From Deltaproteobacteria bacterium (GTDB lineage Bacteria > Myxococcota > Myxococcia > SLRQ01), in assembly GCA_029210625.1 (NCBI GenBank), contig JARGFU010000005.1:62001-126000 (forward strand): DNA of 64,000 nt, given 5' to 3'. This document shows positions 47,433 to 54,690 of this stretch, in pieces. Every line of letters starts with the position of its first letter. Positions within the stretch are counted from its first letter, which is position 1. The notes under the pieces were generated by a model. That model was not told the origin of the DNA. It saw only the letters and a list, made by a program, of their open reading frames with translations, and ran no database searches. The position numbers were made by a program, and so were the translations under genes.

Positions 47433-48131
47433 ATGCGCATCTGCGTGAATCCCGAGTGTCCCGATGTCATCGGTGGCTACGCGGAGTATGCCGACGCCAC
47501 CGAGACCTGCGTCCGGTGTGGCAAGGCCCTGGAGCACGTCCCGGAGAAGGAGGAGGAGCAGCTGGTCACCGTCTTCCGGGCCCCCGAGCAGGGGCAGGTC
47601 CGCCTGCTGGCCGATCTGCTGCGCGACGCCGGCCTGACCGTCTACGTCTACGGGCAGCACGAGGCCCTCACCGGCGGCGGCTACTCGATGATGGACCAGT
47701 GGCGCACCGCCTCGATCCAGGTCCCGGAGGAGGAGGCCGAGGAGGCCCGCGGTCTGATCGCCGTCGCCGAGACCCAGGGGGAGTTCTCGGACGAGGAGGG
47801 CTCCGAGGGCGAGGAGAAGAAGGAGCGGGAGACCGCCCCGCGGGTCTCGGCGCAGGTGCCCGTCACCCGGGTGGGGCTCCCCTTCGCCCTGACCCTCTTC
47901 GTCGCGCTGCCCGTCCTGCTCCTGGTCCAGCACTTCGTGCCCTTCGACCAGAACATCCTGCTGGCGATCCTGCTGGTCTTCGCCGGCGCCGCCTTCTGGG
48001 CCGGTCACCGCTACCCGGGCGTCGTGTCCCAGCACTACTGCGGCAAGTGCGGTCAGGCGTTGAGCCCGACGCAGGGCTTCTGCGACGGCTGTGATCGCAG
48101 GCTGGTCGAGGGGGAAGAGGGCGCGAGCTGA
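47433..48131 (+). CDS. Zinc-ribbon / DUF2007-like / membrane protein
   Basis: 232 residues. The N-terminus holds a zinc-ribbon-like set of cysteines (CVNPEC, then CVRC). Residues about 42-110 resemble DUF2007, the putative prokaryotic signal-transducing domain (VTVFRAPEQGQVRLLADLLRDAG, TASIQVPEEEAEEARGLIA). Next come a charged linker and two hydrophobic helices (about 150-168, VGLPFALTLFVALPVLLLV, and 174-190, ILLAILLVFAGAAFWAG). A second ribbon ends the protein (CGKCGQALSPTQGFCDGC). Probably an inner-membrane protein with both metal-binding ends in the cytoplasm. Function unknown. Its stop lies inside the left arm of the repeat element that follows. Confidence 0.82.
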   Translation: MRICVNPECPDVIGGYAEYADATETCVRCGKALEHVPEKEEEQLVTVFRAPEQGQVRLLADLLRDAGLTVYVYGQHEALTGGGYSMMDQWRTASIQVPEEEAEEARGLIAVAETQGEFSDEEGSEGEEKKERETAPRVSAQVPVTRVGLPFALTLFVALPVLLLVQHFVPFDQNILLAILLVFAGAAFWAGHRYPGVVSQHYCGKCGQALSPTQGFCDGCDRRLVEGEEGAS

Positions 48132-48477
48132 TTCGGCTGCGAGCTTCGAGCTGCGAGCTGCGAGCTCGGTCCCTGCCGGGTCGCACCTCCGGGATGCTTC
48201 GGGCCCGGTGCTGCCGGCTGTCAGCTAATAGCTGCGAACACTCTAAACCAGAAATCACGATTCCCGATCACGTTTGGCTTGCAGGCCGCACCCGCCTGCG
48301 GCGTCAGGCCTCGGTCACCTAGCTAAGGCTAGGCTCCCTCACCCTTCCTTGCATCCGGGCACGTCCGCGGCGCCATCCGCTGTTCGGGAATCATGATCTC
48401 TGGTTTGGCCGAGGACGCACCGAGGTGTGTCCCTGCAACGCCAAAGCTCGCAGCTCGAAGCTCACAGCTCACAGCTA
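48129..48477. repeat. Nested inverted-repeat element filling a 343-base convergent gap
   Basis: This non-coding stretch between convergent genes holds no ORF worth calling. Outer arms are AGCT-core heptamer arrays: 19 bases at 48141-48159 are the exact inverse complement of 48445-48463. Inner arms of 23 bases (48245-48267 and 48384-48406) match with two mismatches; the left reads AAACCAGAAATCACG and on. Inside are small hairpins, GCAGGC/GCCTGC (48281-48299) and CCTAGC-TAAG-GCTAGG (48318-48333). The stop codons of both flanking genes lie in the outer arrays. The arrangement looks like a MITE-like or REP-like element that could also act as a terminator; origin is inference. Confidence 0.75.
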
Positions 48478-50058
48478 CACCGGCCGCACCGGCCCCTTCC
48501 GCCAGGGCCGCTCCACCGTCTTGTTCCGGGTGTAGAGGAGCGCCTTCGCCAGCACCGTCCGGGTCTCGCGGGGGTCGATGACGTCGTCGACGTGGCCCAT
48601 GGCCGCGACCTGGTTGATGTCGATGTAGGGCCGGATCCCCGCGGCGAGCTGCTCCTTGATCTCCTCGGGGTTCTCGGCGGCGGCCAGCAGCTTCTGGGCG
48701 GCGATGGCGACCATCCCCTCGGCGCCCATCACCGAGATCTCGCCGCCGGGCCAGGAGACGAGCAGGTCGGGCTCGTAGGCCCGGCCGTTCATCACGTAGT
48801 AGCCCGCGCCGTAGGCCTTGCGGACGACCACCGTGAGCTTCGGGACCGTCGCCAGGCTCACCGCCTGCAGCATCTTGGCGCCGTGGCGGATGATGCCGGC
48901 CTGCTCGACCTTGGTGCCGACCATGAAGCCCGGCACGTCCTGGAAGAAGCACAGGGGGATGTTGAAGCTGTCGCAGAGGTTCACGAAGCGGGCGGCCTTG
49001 TCGGCCGAGTCCACATCGAGGATGCCGCCGTAGTACTGCGGGTTGTTGGCGACGATGCCCACCGGCCAGCCGTCGATCCGCGCGAAGGCGGTGGTGATGT
49101 TGCGGGCCCACTTCGGCTTCATCTCGAAGAGCACGCCCTCGTCCACGACCAGCTTCAGGATCTTCCGCATGTCGTAGGCGCGGCGGCGGTTCTCCGGGAT
49201 GATGTCGAGGATCTCGTCGTCGATGAGGCTGTCCGGCTCGACGCGGGTCGCTCCTCGCGGCGGCTTCTCGGTGCAGGAGCTGGGGAAGTAGGAGAGGTAG
49301 TCCTTGATGGCCTGGATGCAGGCCGCGTCGTCCTTCACCTGCAGGTCGGCGACGCCGGACTTCTCGGTGTGGACCTTCGAGCCGCCGAGCTCCTCCTCCG
49401 TGACGTCCTCGCCCACCACCGACTTCGTCAGGTAGGGCCCGCCGATGGCCATCGAGCTCTGCTCCTTCACCATCGGGACGAAGTCGGCGAGGCCGGGGAT
49501 GTAGGCCGTGCCCGCGGCGCCCGGGCCGACCATCGCGGCCACCTGGGGGATCACGCCGGAGAGGATCGACTGCTCGCGGAAGAGGTAGCCGGTGCCGGCG
49601 AACTCGGAGATGGCCCGGGGATCCATCCCCCCGTCCGCCGAGAGGCGCGCACCGCCCGAGTCGACCAGCCAGATGATGGGCAGGCGCTCCTTCAGGGCGA
49701 GATCGCGCAGGCGGGTCACCTTGTGCTCGGCCACCATGCCGATGGAGCCGCCGTAGACGGTGAAGTCGTAGGCCGCCACGGCCACCGGGCGGCCGTCGAG
49801 GGCGCCGATGCCGGTCACGCAGCCGTCGGCGGGGGAGGGCTTGGGCTGCTTCTCGGGGAGGTTGCCCTCGTGCTGGGCGTGCATGCCCAGCTCGAGGAAG
49901 CTGCCGGGATCGAGGAGGGCGTCGATCCGCTGGCGCACGTCCATCTTCCCGCGGGCGTGCTGCTTCGCCACCCGCTCGGGGCCGCCCATCTCCCGGGCCT
50001 TCTCCCGCCGGGCGGCCAGGTCCTCGACCGCGGCCCGCATCTTCTCGTTCTTCTCCAT
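48475..50058 (-). CDS. Acyl-CoA carboxylase carboxyltransferase (beta) subunit
   Basis: 527 residues from ATG 50058 (GCAGGGAGGCAGC as SD). Transfers carboxylate from carboxybiotin to an acyl-CoA (propionyl-, methylcrotonyl- or related). N-terminal AKQHARGKMDVRQRIDALLDPGS is typical of the family. Two crotonase-like halves carry the oxyanion-hole motifs: LVDSGGARL and GPGAAGTAYIPG in the N half, and FFQDVPGFMVG, RHGAKMLQA, RKAYGAGYYVM and WPGGEISVMGAEG in the C half. The biotin carboxylase partner is not in the window. The promoter carries the same palindrome as tetR at 30.6 kb, so it is probably in that regulon with the hydratase. The exact substrate is undetermined. Confidence 0.94.
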   Translation of the reverse strand: MEKNEKMRAAVEDLAARREKAREMGGPERVAKQHARGKMDVRQRIDALLDPGSFLELGMHAQHEGNLPEKQPKPSPADGCVTGIGALDGRPVAVAAYDFTVYGGSIGMVAEHKVTRLRDLALKERLPIIWLVDSGGARLSADGGMDPRAISEFAGTGYLFREQSILSGVIPQVAAMVGPGAAGTAYIPGLADFVPMVKEQSSMAIGGPYLTKSVVGEDVTEEELGGSKVHTEKSGVADLQVKDDAACIQAIKDYLSYFPSSCTEKPPRGATRVEPDSLIDDEILDIIPENRRRAYDMRKILKLVVDEGVLFEMKPKWARNITTAFARIDGWPVGIVANNPQYYGGILDVDSADKAARFVNLCDSFNIPLCFFQDVPGFMVGTKVEQAGIIRHGAKMLQAVSLATVPKLTVVVRKAYGAGYYVMNGRAYEPDLLVSWPGGEISVMGAEGMVAIAAQKLLAAAENPEEIKEQLAAGIRPYIDINQVAAMGHVDDVIDPRETRTVLAKALLYTRNKTVERPWRKGPVRPV

Positions 50059-50089
50059 GGTGCTGCCTCCCTGCTCGCACGGGCGCCTA

Positions 50090-50105
50090 GATTGACCCGT
50101 CAATC
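50090..50105 (-). promoter_or_regulatory. Palindromic operator GATTGA-CCCG-TCAATC
   Basis: Perfect 6-base inverted repeat covering the predicted transcription start of the carboxyltransferase gene. Both half-sites are identical to those at tetR (30588-30603); only the 4-base spacer differs. Confidence 0.6.
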
Positions 50106-50108
50106 GGT

Positions 50109-50137
50109 TTTCTACGGGTCCCCGCCACCGCGGTCAA
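50109..50137 (-). promoter_or_regulatory. Promoter TTGACC-17-TAGAAA of the carboxyltransferase gene
   Basis: On the minus strand: -35 TTGACC (50137-50132), 17 bases, -10 TAGAAA (50114-50109). The start would fall near 50102, inside the operator, the same geometry as at tetR. Confidence 0.6.
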
Positions 50138-50146
50138 CGGCCAAGG

Positions 50147-50764
50147 TCAGTCGTGGTCGGGCCGCAGGGCGCCGGCGGGGGCGGTGACCAGGTCGTCCAC
50201 CAGCTGGTGGAGCCCCGCCCGCAGCTGCGGCAGCGAGAGGCCGGTGCGCTGGTAGCGCCGCGGGACGTGGATGAAGCCCACCTCGGTCTCGGGGCAGAGG
50301 CGCTGCAGGTGGTGGAGCGCCAGGAAGAGGGAGAGGTTGCAGGCGAAGGTGCCCGCGTGGTGGCTGACCTCGGCCGGGACGCTGGCCTCCTGCAGGTGGC
50401 GGGCGATCCACCGGGGATCGAGGGTGCAGAAGTAGGCGTCGGGAGCCGCGCGCACGGCGCGGCCGCCGGGGGGCAGCTTGCCCCGGTTGTCGGGCAGGTC
50501 ACCCTCGAGGATGTTCACGGCGATCCGCTCGCAGTGGAGGGCGTCGTTCCCCTCGGACTCACCGAGCATCAGCCAGCGCAGGGGCCGGTGGCGGCGCAGG
50601 AGGGCGGGGATCCGGCGCCGCAGGATGTGGAAGTCCACCGGCAGCACCTCCGCCACCACCGCCTCGGGGGTCTCGCGCAGGAGCGGATCGAGGAGCCGCC
50701 GGCTGGTGTTGGTCTCGCGCCCGGCGAAGGCCTCGAAGGCGGTGACTAGGACGATGGGCTTCAT
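50147..50764 (-). CDS. Pyroglutamyl-peptidase I-like cysteine peptidase (family C15)
   Basis: About 205 residues from ATG 50764, chosen because MKPIVLVTAFEAFAG matches the family N-terminus; ATG 50779 is possible. Pcp enzymes remove N-terminal pyroglutamate using a Glu-Cys-His set. Here CERIAVNI supplies the likely Glu, HHAGTFACNLSLFLALH the Cys, and VGFIHVPRRY the His. Overall identity to classic Pcp looks modest, and the central part differs (GESEGNDALH), so substrate specificity may have shifted. Cytoplasmic, no signal. It ends about 10 bases before the carboxyltransferase promoter region on the same strand, but that gene has its own promoter. Confidence 0.88.
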   Translation of the reverse strand: MKPIVLVTAFEAFAGRETNTSRRLLDPLLRETPEAVVAEVLPVDFHILRRRIPALLRRHRPLRWLMLGESEGNDALHCERIAVNILEGDLPDNRGKLPPGGRAVRAAPDAYFCTLDPRWIARHLQEASVPAEVSHHAGTFACNLSLFLALHHLQRLCPETEVGFIHVPRRYQRTGLSLPQLRAGLHQLVDDLVTAPAGALRPDHD

Positions 50765-50823
50765 GCGCGCGGAATCCATGCTGGCGTGAGGTCGAAGCTC
50801 GGGTCAACACCCCCCCACGCCGG

Positions 50824-50845
50824 GCCGGGTCTTTGCGGACCCGGC
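50824..50845. other. Hairpin with an 8-base stem between divergent genes
   Basis: GCCGGGTC (50824-50831) pairs with GACCCGGC (50838-50845) around TTTGCG. It overlaps the proposed -35 of the methyltransferase promoter and lies 60 bases upstream of the Pcp-like gene start. Confidence 0.5.
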
Positions 50846-50862
50846 GAGGATCGATCCATACT
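50833..50862 (+). promoter_or_regulatory. Promoter candidate TTGCGG-18-CATACT for the methyltransferase operon
   Basis: TTGCGG (50833-50838), 18 bases, CATACT (50857-50862). Transcription would start near 50869, directly before the hairpin at 50871. Confidence 0.3.
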
Positions 50863-50870
50863 CGCGAGGA

Positions 50871-50892
50871 TCCGGTCCTCTCCTGGACCGGA
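50871..50892 (+). promoter_or_regulatory. 5'-leader hairpin of the methyltransferase operon
   Basis: TCCGGTCC (50871-50878) pairs exactly with GGACCGGA (50885-50892) around TCTCCT. It would lie at the very 5' end of the mRNA and ends a few bases before the SD (GAGAGGAG). It may stabilise the mRNA; function is inference. Confidence 0.4.
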
Positions 50893-50915
50893 AGATCGAG
50901 AGGAGACCGCGAGCG

Positions 50916-51488
50916 TTGGGCGCATTCGAGGATCGCATTCGCTGGAACCACCGCTACTCGAGGGCGGGCTTCAGCCCCGACTGGGCGCCGGACGTCCACC
51001 TGGTGACGCGCCTCTCGGATCTGCCGGGCGGGCGGGCCCTGGACGTCGCCTGCGGGGTGGGCGCGAACGCCCTCTTCCTGGCCAAGCGGGGCTGGGAGGT
51101 GCACGCGGTGGATCTCTCCGACGTCGCCATCGAGCGGCTGCGGCGCGCGGCGAGCGCGGAGGGCGTGCTCAAGCAGATCCGGCTGGAGCTGGCCGATCTC
51201 TCCACCTGGGACTTCCCCGAGAACGCCTACGAGGTGGTGATCTGTACCCGCTTCCTCGACCGCAGCCTCTGCTCGAAGCTGGTCCGCGCCCTCGTCCCCG
51301 GGGGGGTGCTGTACTATCGCAGCTACACCATGGATCACCTGGAGAAGAAGCCCGACTTCGAGCGCGAGCGGCTCCTGGCCCCCGGCGAGCTCCAGGTGCT
51401 CTTCTCTGACCTGCTGGAGATGCACTACGAGGAGCTCGTCGAGGAGGAGACCGTGACCGCGGCCTACCTCGGACAGAAGCCGACCTGA
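50916..51488 (+). CDS. SAM-dependent methyltransferase (TehB/class I type)
   Basis: 190 residues from a TTG start behind the SD GAGAGGAGACC. Class I Rossmann methyltransferase: motif I is ALDVACGVGANALFLAKRG (41-59), the acidic end of strand 2 is VHAVDLSDVAIERL, and EVVICTRFLDRSL corresponds to motif IV. The N-terminus IRWNHRYSRAG resembles TehB/thiopurine-type enzymes (WNxRY). The C-terminal part has MDHLEKKPDFERERLLAPGEL. The substrate cannot be told; small toxic anions or thiols are possible. The stop and the ATG of the next gene share one base (TGATG). Confidence 0.88.
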   Translation: MGAFEDRIRWNHRYSRAGFSPDWAPDVHLVTRLSDLPGGRALDVACGVGANALFLAKRGWEVHAVDLSDVAIERLRRAASAEGVLKQIRLELADLSTWDFPENAYEVVICTRFLDRSLCSKLVRALVPGGVLYYRSYTMDHLEKKPDFERERLLAPGELQVLFSDLLEMHYEELVEEETVTAAYLGQKPT

Positions 51489-52678
51489 TGCGCGCGACCC
51501 CCAAGACCCTCGTGCCGGCCTGGCTGCTCGCCGGCCTGATCCTGCTCTCGACCGCCGCGCCCGGCGCCGCCCGGGCCCAGGGGCGCAACCAGTTCCTCGA
51601 GGAGGGCAAGCGCCTCATCGCCAAGGGCAAGCCCGGCGAGGCCGTGGAGGAGCTCTCCCGTGCCCTCGAGTTCCCGGAGCTCCCCCTCGTCCAGCGCATC
51701 GAGATCCTGGGCTACCTCGGGGCGGCCCAGCACCTCGCCGGCAACGAGGCCGAGGCCGGGGACGCCTGGGAGGAGCGGGTGCGCCTCGATCCCGACGGCG
51801 ATCTCCCCGAGGACCTGCCCGGAGAGGTGCGCTCGGCCTACGTCCAGGCCCGGGCCGGGGTGGTGGTGGTCGAGCACCTCCCGCCCCCCGGCGCGCTGGC
51901 CGGACGGACGGTCGAGATCCGGGTGAACCTGCGCGATCGCTACGCCGCGACCCAGGACCTCGTCGTCTTCCACCGCCGCGCCGGCAAGACCGACTACGAG
52001 TCGACCGCCCTGGAGCGAGACGACCTGGGCTGGCACGTGAAGCTCACCATGCCGCCTCTGGCCGGCCTGGCCGCGGCCTACGAGTACGAGTACTACATCG
52101 TCGCCCAGTCCGAGCAGGGCGAGCACCTCCACAGCGCCGGCAGCGAGGATCAGCCCCTCGCCATCCGGGTGATGGCGCCCACCGACGACCCGGGGCCCCT
52201 CACCGCCACCCTCCCGGATCCGGTGAAGGATCCGGAGGTCGAGAGCGGCGGCGATCCGGCGGCCGGGGGTGGGGTGGTCATCGTCCGCAAGGACCCCGAG
52301 GGTGACGCGGGCGCGGGCACGAAGGACCCCATCGATCTGACCGCGGTGGATCTCGTCGACGCGGGCGCCACGGGCACGGGCGCGGGGCTCGACCCGGAGG
52401 ACGCGGTGGCCGTCCGCACGGGGACCGCCGGCCGCGACCGCAAGGACGAGGTCATCGAGGCCGTCGAGGTCGAGGTCGACCCCCCCGACGGCTCCCGCCC
52501 CTGGCGCAAGCCCGGCCCGGCCGCGACCCCGACGGGGAGCGCCAAGTGGGTCTGGATCACCCTCGGCGTCATCGTGGTGCTCGGCGCCGGCGCGGCGGGC
52601 GTGGTGGCGGGGACCAGCGGCGACAAGATCCCCTCGGATACCGACCTCGGAGTGATCCGCTATCCTCCGGGCTCCTGA
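51488..52678 (+). CDS. Secreted TPR-like protein with C-terminal membrane anchor
   Basis: 396 residues. The signal peptide (AWLLAGLILLSTAAPGAARA) is followed by TPR-like helices (QFLEEGKRLIAKGKPGEAVEELSRAL, IEILGYLGAAQHLAGNEAEAGDAW), then an Ig-like beta segment (RTVEIRVNLRDRYAATQDLVVFHRR, YEYEYYIVAQSEQGEH) at about 137-220. A long Asp/Gly/Pro-rich acidic linker leads to one hydrophobic helix near the C-terminus (VWITLGVIVVLGAGAAGVVAG, about 356-376). It is probably held in the inner membrane with the bulk in the periplasm. This architecture recurs in Myxococcota proteins of unknown function. Confidence 0.83.
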   Translation: MRATPKTLVPAWLLAGLILLSTAAPGAARAQGRNQFLEEGKRLIAKGKPGEAVEELSRALEFPELPLVQRIEILGYLGAAQHLAGNEAEAGDAWEERVRLDPDGDLPEDLPGEVRSAYVQARAGVVVVEHLPPPGALAGRTVEIRVNLRDRYAATQDLVVFHRRAGKTDYESTALERDDLGWHVKLTMPPLAGLAAAYEYEYYIVAQSEQGEHLHSAGSEDQPLAIRVMAPTDDPGPLTATLPDPVKDPEVESGGDPAAGGGVVIVRKDPEGDAGAGTKDPIDLTAVDLVDAGATGTGAGLDPEDAVAVRTGTAGRDRKDEVIEAVEVEVDPPDGSRPWRKPGPAATPTGSAKWVWITLGVIVVLGAGAAGVVAGTSGDKIPSDTDLGVIRYPPGS

Positions 52679-52706
52679 AGCGAAGAACACGGCAGGGACT
52701 CTTCAA

Positions 52707-53057
52707 GTGTACCTCGAACGGCGATCGGCTCTCCTCGGACTCCTCCTCCTGCTGCTCCTCTCCGCGGGCTGCGGGGCGGACACCGGGCTGCACATCATCG
52801 TGGAGTCCAGCTACGCGGTGCCCGACGAGGTCGACAGCCTCGTGATCGAGGTCAGCGGCGGCAACCAGCCGGCGCAGACCTACCCGGTGACGATCCTCTC
52901 TCCCTTCCCCCACGACTTCGCCATCGACACCGAGGGGGTCTCGGGCACCCTGCAGGTGATCATCGAGGCGATGAAGGGCACCGAGACCGTCACCACCGCG
53001 CAGATCCGCGCCGACCTGGTGAAGAACCGGGTCATCGAGTACCGGGTCAACCTCTGA
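52707..53057 (+). CDS. Small lipoprotein
   Basis: 116 residues from GTG 52707 (GGCAGGGA as SD). The signal has a long Leu run and the lipobox LSAGC, so the protein is lipidated. The mature part is one predicted beta-sandwich of about 95 residues (LHIIVESSYAVPDEVDSLVIEV, GTLQVIIEAMKGTETVTTAQIR). No family recognised. It follows the TPR protein by 28 bases and probably shares its mRNA. The TGA stop begins a heptamer array. Confidence 0.78.
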   Translation: MYLERRSALLGLLLLLLLSAGCGADTGLHIIVESSYAVPDEVDSLVIEVSGGNQPAQTYPVTILSPFPHDFAIDTEGVSGTLQVIIEAMKGTETVTTAQIRADLVKNRVIEYRVNL

Positions 53058-53340
53058 GCTGCGAGCTATGAGCTTCGAGCTTCGAGCTCTGGAGACTTCC
53101 TGGACGGGTGGTGCGGTCTTCGGTGATAGGGGCGGCAGCTCTCGGCTGTCAGCTATCAGCTATCAGTATCCGTGCTCACCGCGGTGAACCGGGCCCCAAG
53201 TCGCCCTCATCACGCTCGTCGACCCGAGACTGAAAGCTGAGAGCTGATAGCTGATAGCTGCGAGCCCCCGGGTCGAGGACGCACCAACGTGCGAACCGGC
53301 ACCGGCCAAGCTCAAAGCTCGAAGCTCAAAGCCGAGATCA
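53055..53340. repeat. Nested inverted repeats of AGCT-core heptamers (280-base convergent gap)
   Basis: Four heptamer arrays: A 53055-53090 (GAGCTTC-type units), B 53136-53168 (AGCTATC units), C 53231-53265 (AGCTGAT units) and D 53308-53337 (AGCTCAA/AGCTCGA units). B and C contain a perfect 17-base inverted repeat (53150-53166 with 53244-53260). A and D share a 12-base inverted match (53070-53081 with 53316-53327). Together they could fold into a two-level hairpin between the converging genes. The stop codons of both neighbours sit at the outer edges. No gene is visible in the gap. Confidence 0.75.
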
Positions 53341-54690
53341 GTTGTTGGGCTTCCCCGGGGTCGGCGTACCGAAGTCGCGGAAGTCGCTGGCGTTGTCCGC
53401 GGTGTCGGCTGAGCTGGCGTTGCGGCCCAGCGAGTGCTCGGAGGCGACGCCGGCGGCGGGGTTGCCCTCGCCGGCGAAGGTGAGGCCGGCGAAGGTCTGC
53501 CCGGTGGTGCCGTTGGTGTAGCCGACCGCGTCGACCACGATGCCGTCCTTCACCAGCTGGAGGCTGTCCGGGCCGTTCTGCAGGTTGGCGAACTCGGTGC
53601 GGATGTCGGCCTCGGCCAGGGTGAGCGCGTGGGCGCTGCTCTGGGCCAGGACCAGGAAGCCGTCGGCCGGCATGTTCTGGCCGGTGAGGGGGTAGCTGGC
53701 GTAGGGGGTGCCGGTCTCGCCGTTGACGCCCACCAGGCTGAAGCCGGTGAGGGAGACCGAGGGGTCGCCGACCAGCTCGATGAAGCAGTTGTCGTCGGTG
53801 CCGGTCGTGTCGTAGCGGATCTCGTTGATCAGCACCCGCACCGGGGCGCCCACGCTGACGGTGACCGTGTCGCTGGCGGCGTTGCCGCCGGTGTCGCCCA
53901 CGGTGAGCTGGGCGTCGAAGGTGCCGGCGGTGGCGTAGCCGTGGAAGGGGTCCGCCTCCTGGGCGCTGGCGCCGTCGCCGAAGGTCCAGTTGTAGGTGTA
54001 GGGCGGGCTGCCGCCGTTCACGGTGGCCATGAACTGCACGCCGAGGGGGGCGTTGCCGGTGGCCGGGAAGGCCTGGGCCGCCACCGCCAGGGGCACCGGG
54101 GTGGACGAGGCGGTGATCCGGATGCCGCTCTGGGAGGTGCCGCCCGTCGCGTCGGTGACCTGGAAGACCACGTCGTAGTCCCCGGGGTTCTGGAAGGTGT
54201 GGGTCGGCGAGATGACGCTGTCGGTCTGGCCGTCGCCGTAGGTCCAGAGGAACTGGTAGGGCGGCGTGCCACCGGCGGCCTCGCCGGTGAAGGCCACGGT
54301 GAGGGGCGCGAGGCCCAGCTCGGGCACGGCGCGGACGGTCGCGCCGAGGATCCCGGGCGTCACCGCGATGATGACCTCGGTCTGATCCGAGTCGCCGTCG
54401 ACGTCGGTGACCGTGAGGGTGACGACGTTGTCCCCCGGCATCTCGAAGGTGTGCTGGACGGCCTCGCCCTCGCCGGTGGCGCCGTCGCCGAAGTCCCAGT
54501 CGTAGCGCACCGGATCGTTCCCGCCGAGGTGGTCACCGACGAGATCGACGGTCAGGGGCGCGCGCCCGCTGTTCGGCGTCGCCCAGGCCCGGGCCGTGGG
54601 GACGGGGTCGATGCCACCCCCCTGGCCGCAGGCCAGGGAGAGGAGGAGGGCGGTCAGCGCCGCCGGGGCCAGGTTCGTCACGCGCATCAC
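53338..54690 (-). CDS. PKD- and lamin-tail-domain lipoprotein
   Basis: 450 residues. Lipobox LSLAC, then GQGGGIDPVP. Three PKD domains follow (about 33-110, 113-195 and 198-280), each with a variant of the WDFGDG motif: YDWDFGDGATGEG, LWTYGDGQT, NWTFGDGAS. Residues about 285-400 are a lamin-tail domain (LTD): RVLINEIRYDTTGTDDNCFIELVG, LTGFSLVGVNGETG, VVDAVGYTNGT. The C-terminus is Ser/Asn-rich and ends TPGKPNN. The start is GTG 54690 (GTGA overlap with the upstream stop) or ATG 54687. Surface-attached, probably binding glycans or proteins. Paralogous to the gene before it. Confidence 0.88.
   Translation of the reverse strand: MMRVTNLAPAALTALLLSLACGQGGGIDPVPTARAWATPNSGRAPLTVDLVGDHLGGNDPVRYDWDFGDGATGEGEAVQHTFEMPGDNVVTLTVTDVDGDSDQTEVIIAVTPGILGATVRAVPELGLAPLTVAFTGEAAGGTPPYQFLWTYGDGQTDSVISPTHTFQNPGDYDVVFQVTDATGGTSQSGIRITASSTPVPLAVAAQAFPATGNAPLGVQFMATVNGGSPPYTYNWTFGDGASAQEADPFHGYATAGTFDAQLTVGDTGGNAASDTVTVSVGAPVRVLINEIRYDTTGTDDNCFIELVGDPSVSLTGFSLVGVNGETGTPYASYPLTGQNMPADGFLVLAQSSAHALTLAEADIRTEFANLQNGPDSLQLVKDGIVVDAVGYTNGTTGQTFAGLTFAGEGNPAAGVASEHSLGRNASSADTADNASDFRDFGTPTPGKPNN

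Noticed and set aside
53055-53340. Heptamer arrays as a CRISPR array
   Set aside because: The period is 7 bases with no spacers and no cas genes nearby.
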